The notes under the pieces are model-generated. The model made no database searches. It had not been told where the DNA came from and saw only the letters and a program-made list of their open reading frames with translations. Shown one piece after another: positions 44,542 through 53,015 of a stretch of 64,000 nt of DNA (its first letter is position 1; every line of letters starts with the position of its first letter). Origin of the DNA: Catellatospora sp. KI3 (GTDB lineage Bacteria; Actinomycetota; Actinomycetes; Mycobacteriales; Micromonosporaceae). Location: positions 62,001-126,000 of the forward strand of contig NZ_JASAMB010000015.1 of assembly GCF_029948125.1 (NCBI RefSeq). Reading direction: 5' to 3'. Both the position numbers and the translations under genes were made by a program.

Positions 44542-44792
44542 GGGTGCTCCTTCGCATCTGGACGGGCCGCACGGTGTCGCGGCCGGACCGGTCTGTGAGA
44601 AACCGTCGCAGTCCGTCACTTGAGCCCGGGTCGAGTCCGACTTGAATGCCCAGGTCAGGCACTTGCGGTCGCAAAAAATACCCAACCGGCCAATTGTGTG
44701 GAAATCGCACTTCGGGCCCACGAAGCGCCAATAGTGGGAGAGGTGGTCTTCAACCGCGCCTACCGGCCGGATCCCGCACTTGGGGGTAGCAC
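44542..44792. promoter_or_regulatory. divergent promoter with SARP-like direct repeats
   Basis: Contains the repeats CACTTGA (44617-44623), GACTTGA (44639-44645) and CACTTGC (44660-44666), spaced by 22 and 21 bp (two helical turns), and another CACTTGG at 44777-44783 just before the SARP start. SARP proteins bind heptamer direct repeats with 11- or 22-bp periodicity. An AT-rich patch at 44670-44710 (AAAAAATACC, CAATTGTG) is a plausible promoter core. Confidence 0.55.
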
Positions 44793-45638
44793 ATGCTGTT
44801 TCGGGTACTCGGACCGCTGACCGTAGGGTCGCCGTTCGCCGCCGGAGAACGACTGACCGCGCCGAAACCGCGCAAGGCGCTGGCGCTGCTGCTGATGCAC
44901 GCCGACCGGGTCGTGCCCACCGACCTGCTCTTCACCGAGCTGTGGGACGACGAGCCGCCCGCCAGCGCGCAGACCACGCTGCAGACCTACATCCTGCAGA
45001 TCCGGCGGATGCTGGCCCGCACATTCGCGCTGGACCCGGCCGCCGTGGCCCGGGACCTGCTGGTCACCGCCTCCGACGGCTACCGGATGCAGGTGCGCGA
45101 CCGGCCCGGCGCCGGCGGCGACGAGCTGGACCTGCACTGCTACGAGCGGCTGGCGGCGCAGGGGCGGCACGCCGCCGACTGCGGCGACCACGGCCGGGCC
45201 GCCCGCCTGCTCGGCCAGGCGCTCGACGTGTGGCGGGGGGCGGCACTGGTCGACGTACGCGTCGGCGCGGTGCTGCGGGTGGAGACCCGGCGGCTGGAGG
45301 AGGACCGGCTGGCCACCTGGAAGCAGCGCATCGACGCCGACCTGGCCCTGGACCGCCACCACGAGATCCTGGGCGAGCTCAGCAGCCTGGCCGCCCGGCA
45401 TCCGCTGCACGAGGACCTGCAGGCCCAGTACATGATCGCGCTGTACCGGGCCGGGCGGCGCACCGACGCCCTGCAGGCGTTCCAGCAGCTGCGCGGCGTA
45501 CTGCTGGACGACCTCGGGCTCGAGCCGTCCCGCCGCATGCAGCACATCCAGCGCGCCATCCTCAGCGCCGACCCGGCCCTGGACGCCTCGGCGCCGTACG
45601 CCGAAGCCGGGGTCCTGGCCGGCGCGGGCGCGCGCTGA
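44793..45638 (+). CDS. SARP-family pathway-specific activator
   Basis: A 281-residue Streptomyces antibiotic regulatory protein: an OmpR-type winged helix (about 1-95, [41 protein letters not shown]) followed by a bacterial transcriptional activator (BTAD) TPR-like domain (about 105-260, [30 protein letters not shown]). SARPs switch on aromatic polyketide clusters by binding direct repeats near -35. It lies first in the plus-strand unit with KS-alpha and KS-beta, so it probably autoregulates through the divergent repeats. GGGGG is seven bases before the ATG. Confidence 0.9.
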   Translation: MLFRVLGPLTVGSPFAAGERLTAPKPRKALALLLMHADRVVPTDLLFTELWDDEPPASAQTTLQTYILQIRRMLARTFALDPAAVARDLLVTASDGYRMQVRDRPGAGGDELDLHCYERLAAQGRHAADCGDHGRAARLLGQALDVWRGAALVDVRVGAVLRVETRRLEEDRLATWKQRIDADLALDRHHEILGELSSLAARHPLHEDLQAQYMIALYRAGRRTDALQAFQQLRGVLLDDLGLEPSRRMQHIQRAILSADPALDASAPYAEAGVLAGAGAR

Positions 45639-45684
45639 CGCACCTCATGACGCTCGACCACAACCGACCCACGGGGAGGCCCGC

Positions 45685-46950
45685 ATGCAACGACGAGTCG
45701 TGATCACCGGGATGGGCGTGATAGCCCCCGGCGGCATCGGCACCAAGGCGTTCTGGGAGCTGCTGACCAGCGGCCGGACCGCCACCCGCACCATCTCCTT
45801 CTTCGACCCGTCGCCGTTCCGCTCGCAGGTGGCGGCCGAGTGCGACTTCGACCCGGCCGCGCACGGCCTGACCGCCGCGCAGATCCTGCGGATGGACCGC
45901 GCGGCCCAGTTCGCCGTGGTCGCCGCGGCCGAGGCGGTCGCCGACGCCGGGATCGAACCGGCCGAACTCGACCCGACCCGGCTGGGCACCGTGGTGGGCA
46001 GCGCCGTCGGCGCCACCACCAGCCTGGAGCGCGAGTACGTCATCGCCTCCGACCGGGGCCGGAACTGGCTGGTCGACAACACGGACACCTCGCCCCACCT
46101 GTACGACTACTACGTCCCCGGCTCGTTCGCCGCCGAGGTGGCCTGGTCGGTCGGGGCCGAGGGCCCGGCCGCGGTGGTCTCCACCGGCTGCACCTCCGGC
46201 CTGGACGCGGTCGCGCACGCGGTCGAGCTGATCCGCGAGGGCAGCGCCGACCTGGTCGTCGGCGGCGCCACCGACGCGCCCATCTCGCCCATCACCGTGG
46301 CCTGCTTCGACGCGATCAAGGCGACCACGCCGCGCAACGACGACCCGGCACACGCCTCGCGCCCGTTCGACAACAGCCGCAACGGGTTCGTCCTCGGCGA
46401 GGGCGCGGCCATGTTCGTGCTCGAGGAGTACGAGCACGCCCGCCGCCGCGGCGCCGAGATCTACGCCGAGATCGTCGGCTTCGCCTCGCGCTGCAACGCC
46501 TTCCACATGACCGGCCTGCGCCCCGACGGCCGCGAGATGGCCGAGGCCATCACGCACGCCCTCGGCCTGGCCAGGCTCGACCCGACGCGGATCGGGTACG
46601 TCAACGCGCACGGCTCGGGCACCAAGCAGAACGACCGGCACGAGACCGCCGCCGTCAAGCTGGCGCTGCGCGACCACGCGTACGCGACACCCATGAGCTC
46701 GATCAAGTCGATGGTCGGCCACTCGCTCGGCGCGATCGGCGCCATCGAGGTCGCCGCCTGCGCCCTGGCCATCGCCGAGAACGTCGTCCCGCCCACCGCC
46801 AACCTGCACGAACCCGACCCCGAATGCGACCTGGACTACGTACCCAACGAGGCACGCGACCGGCACCTGGACGCGGTGCTGTCGGTCGGCAGCGGCTTCG
46901 GCGGCTTCCAGAGCGCGATGGTCCTGGCCCGCCCGGAGGCGACCCGATGA
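45685..46950 (+). CDS. type II PKS ketosynthase alpha (KS-alpha)
   Basis: A 421-residue ketosynthase that elongates malonyl-ACP units. All residues of an active KS are in register with the well-studied actinorhodin enzyme: Cys 169 ([10 protein letters not shown]), His 309 (NAHGSGTK), Lys 341 and His 346 (GHSLGAIG). It forms a heterodimer with the KS-beta partner encoded directly downstream with an ATGA overlap. GGGGAGG precedes the start. The sequence is a standard KS-alpha of the aromatic polyketide type. Confidence 0.96.
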   Translation: MQRRVVITGMGVIAPGGIGTKAFWELLTSGRTATRTISFFDPSPFRSQVAAECDFDPAAHGLTAAQILRMDRAAQFAVVAAAEAVADAGIEPAELDPTRLGTVVGSAVGATTSLEREYVIASDRGRNWLVDNTDTSPHLYDYYVPGSFAAEVAWSVGAEGPAAVVSTGCTSGLDAVAHAVELIREGSADLVVGGATDAPISPITVACFDAIKATTPRNDDPAHASRPFDNSRNGFVLGEGAAMFVLEEYEHARRRGAEIYAEIVGFASRCNAFHMTGLRPDGREMAEAITHALGLARLDPTRIGYVNAHGSGTKQNDRHETAAVKLALRDHAYATPMSSIKSMVGHSLGAIGAIEVAACALAIAENVVPPTANLHEPDPECDLDYVPNEARDRHLDAVLSVGSGFGGFQSAMVLARPEATR

Positions 46951-48200
46951 GCACCCAGACCGCCGCCCGCCCGCGGCACCGCGAGCCCGGCCAGGCCCGC
47001 GCCGTCGTCACCGGCATCGGTGTGCTGGCGCCGACCGGCCTGAACACCCACGACTTCTGGCAGGCGGCCCTGGCCGGACGCAGCGGCATCGGCCGGATCG
47101 AACGCTTCGACCCCGGCCAGTACGCCGCGCGGCTGGCCGGCGAGATCCGCGACTTCGACCCGGCCGCGCACCTGCCCGAGCGGCTGCTGCCGCAGACCGA
47201 CCACGTCACCCGGCTGTCGCTGGTCGCCGCCGAGCAGGCCCTCGCGGACGCGGGCGTCGACCCGGCCGCGCTGCCCGAGTACGGCATGAGCGTGGTCACC
47301 GCCAGCTCCGCCGGGGGCTTCGCCTTCGGCCAGAACGAGCTGGAGAAGCTGTGGGCCAAGGGCAGCGACCACGTCTCGGCGTACCAGTCGTTCGCCTGGT
47401 TCTACGCCGTCAACACCGGGCAGATCTCCATCCGGCACGGCATGCGCGGCCCCAGCGGGGTGCTGGTCACCGACTCGGCGGGCGGGCTCGACGCGGTCGG
47501 GCAGGCCCGGCGCAACCTGCGCGGCGGCACCGCGCTCGCGGTCACGGGCGGCGTCGACGGCTCGCTGTGCCCGTGGGGCTGGATCGGCCAGCTCGCCGAG
47601 GGCGGCATGAGCCGCCGCGACGACCCGGCGCGGGCGTACCTGCCGTTCGACCGCGACGCGGACGGCTGGGTGCCCGGCGAGGGCGGCGCGATCCTCATCG
47701 TCGAGGACGCCGCGGCCGCGGCCGCGCGGGGCGCCGGCCGGGTCTACGGCGAGATCAGCGGGTACGCCGCCACGTTCGACCCGCCCCCGGGCAGCGGCCG
47801 CCCGGCCGGGCTGCTGCGCGCGATCCGGCTGGCGCTGGCCGACGCGGGCCGGGACGCGTCCGAGGTGGACGTGGTCTTCGCCGACGCGGCCGGGGTGCCG
47901 GCCCTGGACCGGGCCGAGGCGCGCACGCTGGCGCAGGTGTTCGGCCCGCACGCGGTCCCGGTGACCGCGCCGAAGGCGGCGACCGGGCGGCTGGCCGCGG
48001 GCGCGGGGAGCCTGGACATCGCCGCCGCGCTGCTCAGCCTGCGCGACGGCGTCATCCCGCCGACGCCCAACGTCACCTCGCCCGCGTACCCGGACCTCGA
48101 CCTGGTCGTCGGCGTCCCGCGCGAGACCGACCCGCGCACCGCCCTGGTCCTGGCCCGCGGCACCCACGGCTTCAACGCCGCCGTCGTCCTCACCCGCTGA
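46947..48200 (+). CDS. type II PKS chain-length factor (KS-beta)
   Basis: A 417-residue ketosynthase-like partner without an active-site cysteine. The segment that normally reads (E/D)QAGG with Gln in place of Cys reads [16 protein letters not shown], putting Ser 177 at that position. Other regions ([27 protein letters not shown]-type sites replaced by [12 protein letters not shown]) match chain-length factors. KS-beta lines the tunnel with KS-alpha and helps set chain length and decarboxylative priming; the Gln is linked to the latter. ATG 46947 overlaps the KS-alpha stop. The predicted chain length cannot be given by eye. Confidence 0.93.
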   Translation: MSTQTAARPRHREPGQARAVVTGIGVLAPTGLNTHDFWQAALAGRSGIGRIERFDPGQYAARLAGEIRDFDPAAHLPERLLPQTDHVTRLSLVAAEQALADAGVDPAALPEYGMSVVTASSAGGFAFGQNELEKLWAKGSDHVSAYQSFAWFYAVNTGQISIRHGMRGPSGVLVTDSAGGLDAVGQARRNLRGGTALAVTGGVDGSLCPWGWIGQLAEGGMSRRDDPARAYLPFDRDADGWVPGEGGAILIVEDAAAAAARGAGRVYGEISGYAATFDPPPGSGRPAGLLRAIRLALADAGRDASEVDVVFADAAGVPALDRAEARTLAQVFGPHAVPVTAPKAATGRLAAGAGSLDIAAALLSLRDGVIPPTPNVTSPAYPDLDLVVGVPRETDPRTALVLARGTHGFNAAVVLTR

Positions 48201-48227
48201 CCCGCCGACCCCCTCAGCGGTCAGGCA

Positions 48228-48287
48228 GCACTTTCGGGGAAAGTGCGCGAATGGAACGCCTCATTCGTGCGCTTTCCCCGAAACTGC
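48228..48287. repeat. dispersed palindromic element B, copy 3
   Basis: The left hairpin GCACTTTC-GGG-GAAAGTGC (48228-48246) is perfect. GCGCGAATGG and CATTCGTGCGC continue the stem to the right end CCCCGAAACTGC. It is 27 bases behind the KS-beta stop and may act as a terminator for that operon. Confidence 0.8.
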
Positions 48288-48465
48288 ATCCTCGGCCCGG
48301 GTGCTCGGCGCAGCGCGGCGGCGGGTTGTGCGGGGGGTGACGGTGTGGCTGTTTGTGCTGGTCAAGCGGGGCCGATAGGGTGACCGCGGTTCCGGGCAAT
48401 TACGACATTTGGTCGAAACCTGACGCCCGGACCTCCAGGCACCCGGCCGAACAGGGGAACGATCG

Positions 48466-50394
48466 ATGTATCGACGGCAACTGCTGAGCGCCGCAACTCT
48501 CGGGACGGCGGCGCTGCTGCTGCCGGGCCGCACCGCGTGGGCCGCCGCGCGGGTCCGCCTCAGCCCCACGAAGATCGCCAAGTACAAGGTGCGGCTGCCG
48601 ATCCCGGCGGCCATGCCCGCGGTCAGCCGCAAGGGCGACACCGACGTGTACCGGATCGCGGTGCGCCAGCTGCGCCGCCAGGTGCTGCCGCCGGGCCTGC
48701 CCAAGACCACCCTCTGGGGGTACGGCGCCGTCGGCCACCCCGCCTCGTTCGGCTACCCGGCCTGCACCATCGAGGCGACCGTCGCCCGCCCGGTACAGGT
48801 CACCTGGGCCAACGAGCTGTACGACAAGGACGGCCACTTCCGCCCGCACCTGTTCGCGGTCGACCCGACGCTGCACTGGGCGAACCCGCCCGGCGGCAAG
48901 GACGGCCGGGACATGGACGGCGAGTTCACCAAGACGCCGGGGGCGTACCAGGGGCCGGTGCCGCTGGTCACGCACGTGCACGGGGCGCACACCGGCGACG
49001 AGTCGGACGGCCACCCGATGGCGTGGACCCTGCCCGCCGCGAACAACCTGCCTAAGGGCTACGCGGTCGGCGGCACCAACCACGACCTGTACCGCGACCG
49101 GGCCGAGGACGACGGGGCGACCTGGCAGGCGGGGACGACGGTCTGCCGGTACCCGAACGACCAGGCACCGGGCACGCTGTGGTACCACGACCACACGCTC
49201 GGCATGACCCGCCTCAACGTGTACGCCGGACCGGTCGGCTTCTACCTGCTGCGCGGCGGCGACACCGACCTGCCCGCGGGCGTGCTGCCCGGCCCCGCGC
49301 CGCAGCCGGGCGACACGGAGGGCACCCGCCACTACGAGCTGCCGCTGGTCGTCCAGGACCGCTCCTTCCACACCGACGGCTCGCTGTACTACCCGGGCAG
49401 CCGGGCGGAGTTCTTCGACCACTTCGCCGGGCCGTACGTGCCCGACAGCGACATCGCGCCGATGTGGAACCCGGGGTTCGCCGGTGACACGATGGTGGTC
49501 AACGGAGCGACCTGGCCCCGGACCCCGGTCGAGCCCCGGCGCTACCGGCTGCGGCTGCTCAACGCCTGCAACTCCCGTACCCTCATCCTGAAGATCGCCT
49601 CCTCCGCGACCGCCGCCCGGCCCGCGGCGGCCGCGGTGCCGTTCTGGCAGATCGGCGCCGACGGCGGCTACCTGGCCAAGCCGGTACAGCTGGACCAGCT
49701 GCTGCTGGCCAGCGGCGAGCGCGCCGACGTGATCGTCGACTTCACGGGTGCCAAGCCCGGCACCCAGCTGTTCCTGATCAACGAGGGCCCGGACGGGCCG
49801 TTCGCGGGCGGCCAGGTCGGCGGGGCGTTCCAGGCGGCCGACCCGGCCGGCACCGGCCAGGTGCTGCGCTTCGACGTGCAGCCGCTGCGCGGCAAGGACA
49901 CCACGGTCCCCGCCGACCAGCTGACGCTGCCCAAGACCGCGGCCTCCCCGGCCGCGACGGTCACCCGCCGGGTGATGCTGGACGAGCTGGACTCGGCGGT
50001 GCTGACCGGGGTCGGCGGCCGGGTCGCGATGCTGGGCACGGTCAGCACCGACCGCAAGCAGAAGCTGCTGCACTGGCACGACGACGCCACCGAGACGCCG
50101 ACCGCCGGGGACACCGAGACCTGGGAGATCCTCAACTTCACCGACCACGCCCACCCGGTGCACCTGCACCAGGTGCAGTTCGAGGTGCTGAGCCGCAACG
50201 TCTTCCTGCAGCCGACCCGCCCCGCCGACCCCGGCGAGACCGGCCGCAAGGACACCGTGATCACCTACCCGGGCGAGGTCACCCGCATCAAGGCCACCTT
50301 CGACCTGCCCGGCCAGTACGTGTGGCACTGCCACATCCTGGAGCACGAGGACAACGAGATGATGCGCCCGCTGACCGTCGCGCCGCGCCACTGA
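48466..50394 (+). CDS. Tat-exported multicopper oxidase
   Basis: A 642-residue multicopper oxidase with an N-terminal twin-arginine-type signal (YRRQLLSAATLG, cleavage after about 27). All four copper motifs are present: THVHGAHTG (about 168), WYHDHTLG (about 238), HPVHLHQVQF (about 563) and WHCHILEHEDNEMM (about 620), giving the T1 Cys-His pair and the trinuclear centre. The T1 axial residue would be the Met in EHEDNEMM. It oxidises phenols, metals or bilirubin-like compounds outside the cell. It resembles the CotA/bilirubin oxidase type. It follows the polyketide genes after a 265-bp gap, so coupling to the cluster is possible but unproven. Confidence 0.92.
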   Translation: MYRRQLLSAATLGTAALLLPGRTAWAAARVRLSPTKIAKYKVRLPIPAAMPAVSRKGDTDVYRIAVRQLRRQVLPPGLPKTTLWGYGAVGHPASFGYPACTIEATVARPVQVTWANELYDKDGHFRPHLFAVDPTLHWANPPGGKDGRDMDGEFTKTPGAYQGPVPLVTHVHGAHTGDESDGHPMAWTLPAANNLPKGYAVGGTNHDLYRDRAEDDGATWQAGTTVCRYPNDQAPGTLWYHDHTLGMTRLNVYAGPVGFYLLRGGDTDLPAGVLPGPAPQPGDTEGTRHYELPLVVQDRSFHTDGSLYYPGSRAEFFDHFAGPYVPDSDIAPMWNPGFAGDTMVVNGATWPRTPVEPRRYRLRLLNACNSRTLILKIASSATAARPAAAAVPFWQIGADGGYLAKPVQLDQLLLASGERADVIVDFTGAKPGTQLFLINEGPDGPFAGGQVGGAFQAADPAGTGQVLRFDVQPLRGKDTTVPADQLTLPKTAASPAATVTRRVMLDELDSAVLTGVGGRVAMLGTVSTDRKQKLLHWHDDATETPTAGDTETWEILNFTDHAHPVHLHQVQFEVLSRNVFLQPTRPADPGETGRKDTVITYPGEVTRIKATFDLPGQYVWHCHILEHEDNEMMRPLTVAPRH

Positions 50395-50409
50395 TCAGGC
50401 CCCGGGACG

Positions 50410-50447
50410 GGCCACCCCGCGGTCGGGAGGATGACCGCGGGGTGGCC
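50410..50447. terminator. bidirectional terminator
   Basis: A perfect 15-bp inverted repeat GGCCACCCCGCGGTC (50410-50424) with its complement (50433-50447) and an 8-base loop between the convergent multicopper oxidase and roadblock genes. Confidence 0.85.
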
Positions 50448-50458
50448 GGGCTCCGGCC

Positions 50459-50830
50459 TCACATCTGCAGGTCGGTTTCGATGGTCTTGAGCTTGTGCCG
50501 GGCCATGGCCAGGTTGGCCCGGGTCCGGCTCAGCACCATGTACAGGAACAGCCCCTGGGTGTTGCGGCTGGTCAGCGGTCGGATGACGTGATACTGGCCG
50601 CCCAGGGTGATCAGGATGTCCTCGATCGAGTCCTTGAGCTTCAGCATCTCCAGCGTGCGCAGCTTCGCCCGGACCACGTCGGTGTTGCCCGCCGCCGCGA
50701 TGGTCAGGTCGAACTCCTTCGAGCTGCCGAGCGTGCCCAGCGCCATACCGCTGGTGTAGTCGACGAGCGCGACGCCGATCGCGCCCTCGATCTGCATCGC
50801 CTCCTGCAGCGAACTCTCCATGTCGGCCAT
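50459..50830 (-). CDS. roadblock/LC7 domain protein D
   Basis: A 123-residue roadblock/LC7-fold protein. The pattern EGAIGVALVDYTSGMALGTLGS (first strands) and EDILITLGGQYHVIRPLTS (second) is typical. Roadblock proteins are scaffolds or GTPase-activating partners for small GTPases such as MglA and the Streptomyces conservon CvnD. It is the last gene of a four-gene minus-strand operon, 51 bp after protein C. It resembles protein A (52416-52793) more than protein C: both have a short ILIT/IVIT-GN-type second strand. Confidence 0.82.
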   Translation of the reverse strand: MADMESSLQEAMQIEGAIGVALVDYTSGMALGTLGSSKEFDLTIAAAGNTDVVRAKLRTLEMLKLKDSIEDILITLGGQYHVIRPLTSRNTQGLFLYMVLSRTRANLAMARHKLKTIETDLQM

Positions 50831-50881
50831 CGGTTCCTCGTTTCTCCTCTTGCCCTGCGATGAGGGGTGATCTGCGGTGCG

Positions 50882-51388
50882 CTAAGCGGGGTGGTAGACG
50901 GCGCCCATCAACTGACCGATGCGGGCGGCCACCGGCCGGGCCTCGTGGTGCAGCCGGGCGACGTTCAGATCGGGTCCGGCCACGACGGTCAGCAGCGCCG
51001 TCTGTCCCGCCGCGAAGGTGGCGACGTACCCGTTGGTGGCGGCGGTGACCGTCTCGCGGAAGTCGCCGCTGCGCAGCGCCGCCACGATCTGCTGGCCCAG
51101 GCCGAGCTGGGCGGCCGACATCGCCGCGAACACCTCCGGCTCGATGCCCGGGGTGTCCTCGGCGATGAGCATGCCGTCGACGCTGGCCACCAGCACGCCG
51201 GTGACGTACGGGACGCGCAGGCGCAGCTCGCGCAGCTCCGCCTGCAGCGGGATCTGGGTCTCGGTGTCCACGACGACACCTCTCTTCCGGGTCTGGGGGA
51301 TGTCCTGGGGGATGTCCTGGGCGGCATGGCGGGGCTCGTGGCTGGGCTCCTGCTCGCGGCGCAGCAGGTCCAGCAGCGCTCGGATCAC
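50882..51388 (-). CDS. roadblock/LC7 domain protein C
   Basis: A 168-residue roadblock/LC7 protein. The domain lies at about residues 45-160 (VPYVTGVLVASVDGMLIAEDTPGIEPEVFAAMSAAQLGLGQQ, GYVATFAAGQTALLTVVAGPDLN). The GTG at 51388 forms a GTGA overlap with the stop of protein B, so translation is coupled; the first about 40 residues then include a short DIPQDIPQ duplication. A second GTG at 51271 with GAGAGG ahead of it would give a 129-residue protein lacking that leader. Closest in character to CvnB-type proteins. Its partner GTPase is not in the window. Confidence 0.8.
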   Translation of the reverse strand: MIRALLDLLRREQEPSHEPRHAAQDIPQDIPQTRKRGVVVDTETQIPLQAELRELRLRVPYVTGVLVASVDGMLIAEDTPGIEPEVFAAMSAAQLGLGQQIVAALRSGDFRETVTAATNGYVATFAAGQTALLTVVAGPDLNVARLHHEARPVAARIGQLMGAVYHPA

Positions 51389-52416
51389 AGCGCCTCCAGG
51401 CCCGCGATCAGGCGCGTCAGGATCAGATCGGACGGACGGCCGTCGCCGCGCGGCCGGTCCTCGGCCTCGTCGAAGTCGCCGAAGGCACCGGGCTCGCGGG
51501 CCGGCCGGCGCGGCAGCGGCACCAGCGGGGCCGAGCCGCGCGGCTCGGGCCTGCGCTCGGCGCGGCGCGGGGGCTCCGGTTCGCGGGTACGCTCCGGCGA
51601 AATACGCGGCAGCGGCGGCACCGGTTCGGGGCGGGCGGCCTCGCGGGCCCGTACCGTGGCGACGGAACCGGCCGCGACCGACCCGCCGGGGCGGCCCGGC
51701 TCGACCAGCCCGACCCGCGCCATCCGGCGCACCTCGAGCATCACCGTGAACGTGTCGCGCCCGAGCAGCCGGGCCAGGTCGATCGGGCTGCGGCGCCGGT
51801 CGGCGCCCGCGACGACCTCCCACTGCAGCGCGGTCAGCGCCACGGCCTGGGTGGACAGCCGCCGCCGCGGCAGCACCGCCGCGGTGTCGATGGCCGCGTC
51901 GGGCCACGCGTCGGCGAGCAGCCGCTTGCGCCGGTCCACCTCCTGGCAGACCAGGCGCAGGTCCAGGGTGCGCAGGTGGCCGAAGGGGTGCCGGGCGCCG
52001 GGTTCGAACTGGGCGCTGGCGACGAGGTCGAACAGGAAGAAGGCCGCGTCGTACAGGGCGATGACGCTGAGCGCCTCCACCTCGGCCTGGCTGACCAGCC
52101 CGGTCGCGACCAGCTCGGCACCGACGCGGTGCTGCGCCCGGCCCGCCCCGACCGCGGCCCGCCACGCCTCGGCGGGCAGCCGCCCGGAGCCGGTGAGCAG
52201 CCGCTCCATCCCGGCCGCGACCGAGCACTCGGCGTAGGCGATCTTGCCGTCGACGACGTACACCGCGCCGCCGGGGGCGTCGAGGATGCGCATCACGCCG
52301 CTGACCCCGGCCGCGCACCACGGCTCCAGCGCCTCCCGCACCGGGTACGGCCGGACCGTGCGCGACACCGTCGGCGCCCGGCCGGCCTCGGTCCCGGCGG
52401 TGACCTCGGTCGGCAT
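51385..52416 (-). CDS. DUF4388-like two-domain regulator
   Basis: A 343-residue protein. Residues about 20-150 resemble DUF4388/PATAN-like domains (RILDAPGGAVYVVDGKIAYAECS, GAELVATGLVSQAEVEALSV, AAFFLFDLVASAQFEPG). At about 190-245 is a winged-helix segment LTALQWEVVAGADRRRSPIDLARLLGRDTFTVMLEVRRM. The C-terminal third is Pro/Arg-rich and probably disordered. DUF4388 proteins work in bacterial GTPase and motility/polarity circuits. The ATG overlaps the stop of roadblock A (ATGA), and its own stop overlaps the start of C. It may connect the roadblock signalling with DNA binding, which is an inference. Confidence 0.75.
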   Translation of the reverse strand: MPTEVTAGTEAGRAPTVSRTVRPYPVREALEPWCAAGVSGVMRILDAPGGAVYVVDGKIAYAECSVAAGMERLLTGSGRLPAEAWRAAVGAGRAQHRVGAELVATGLVSQAEVEALSVIALYDAAFFLFDLVASAQFEPGARHPFGHLRTLDLRLVCQEVDRRKRLLADAWPDAAIDTAAVLPRRRLSTQAVALTALQWEVVAGADRRRSPIDLARLLGRDTFTVMLEVRRMARVGLVEPGRPGGSVAAGSVATVRAREAARPEPVPPLPRISPERTREPEPPRRAERRPEPRGSAPLVPLPRRPAREPGAFGDFDEAEDRPRGDGRPSDLILTRLIAGLEAL

Positions 52417-52793
52417 CAGTTCAGCGAGAACTGGGCGGCGATCGCGCTGAGGCGCCGCTGCGTCACGGCCAGGTTCCCGACCTGCCGGTCGAGCCACACG
52501 TAGAGCACCATCCGCGCCGCGACCTCGGTGCTGATCAGGTGCAGCAGGTGGTAGCCGTTGCCCGCGGTGATGACGATGTCCTCGACGTGGGCGGGCTGGC
52601 CCACGGTGGCGAAGGCCGCCGTCTGCATCGTCGCGTGGATCATGTCGGCGGCGCCCGCGTCGTAGGCGTCGCGGTCGCCGTGGCCGCGCCCGGCCGTGCC
52701 GATGGTCGAGCCGCTGGGGTAGTCGATGAGACTGGCTCCCAGGACGCCGTTCAGCGTCATCATCTGATGAAGACAGTTCTCTATGTCGAGCAC
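52416..52793 (-). CDS. roadblock/LC7 domain protein A
   Basis: A 125-residue roadblock/LC7 protein starting at a GTG with GGGGAG five bases upstream (VLDIENCLHQMMTLNGVLGASLIDYPSGSTIG). A longer ATG frame to 52847 would add an improbable leader. The central insertion GRGHGDRDAYDAGAADM lengthens a loop. Probably first gene of the operon, since the next upstream gene (GH87) ends more than 200 bp away behind a terminator. It likely forms a homo- or heterodimer with proteins C or D. Confidence 0.82.
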   Translation of the reverse strand: MLDIENCLHQMMTLNGVLGASLIDYPSGSTIGTAGRGHGDRDAYDAGAADMIHATMQTAAFATVGQPAHVEDIVITAGNGYHLLHLISTEVAARMVLYVWLDRQVGNLAVTQRRLSAIAAQFSLN

Positions 52794-52966
52794 AGCCGCT
52801 CCCCTGCCGCTCTCATGCCGCCCCCAGACCCCGCCCCGCGCCGACACCGTCAGGAGGGGAGTGTCGGCCGCGCCCGTCCGACCGACGCCGACCGCGGCAG
52901 GTTATGCGGCGCGCACGTACGGCGATCGCACACCTTGTCCGTCGGGCGGTCACGGCTAGGACACGG

Positions 52967-53001
52967 CGAGGGGCGCGGCCCCCGTGCGACCGCGCCCCTC
53001 G
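52967..53001 (-). terminator. terminator after GH87 gene
   Basis: A 12-bp inverted repeat CGAGGGGCGCGG (52967-52978) with CCGCGCCCCTCG (52990-53001), just past the stop of the minus-strand glycosidase gene. Confidence 0.8.
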
Positions 53002-53015
53002 TCTGCTTCGTACGG

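Noticed and set aside
33000-52000. Search for a polyketide ketoreductase, KSIII or acyltransferase
   Set aside because: No gene with an SDR glycine motif, KSIII active site or GHSxG acyltransferase motif was found on either strand.
50882-52321. Long minus-strand frame through the DUF4388-like gene in the frame of roadblock C
   Set aside because: Only its 3' part (from 51388) is roadblock-like; the rest is antisense-free shadow of the DUF4388-like gene in another frame.
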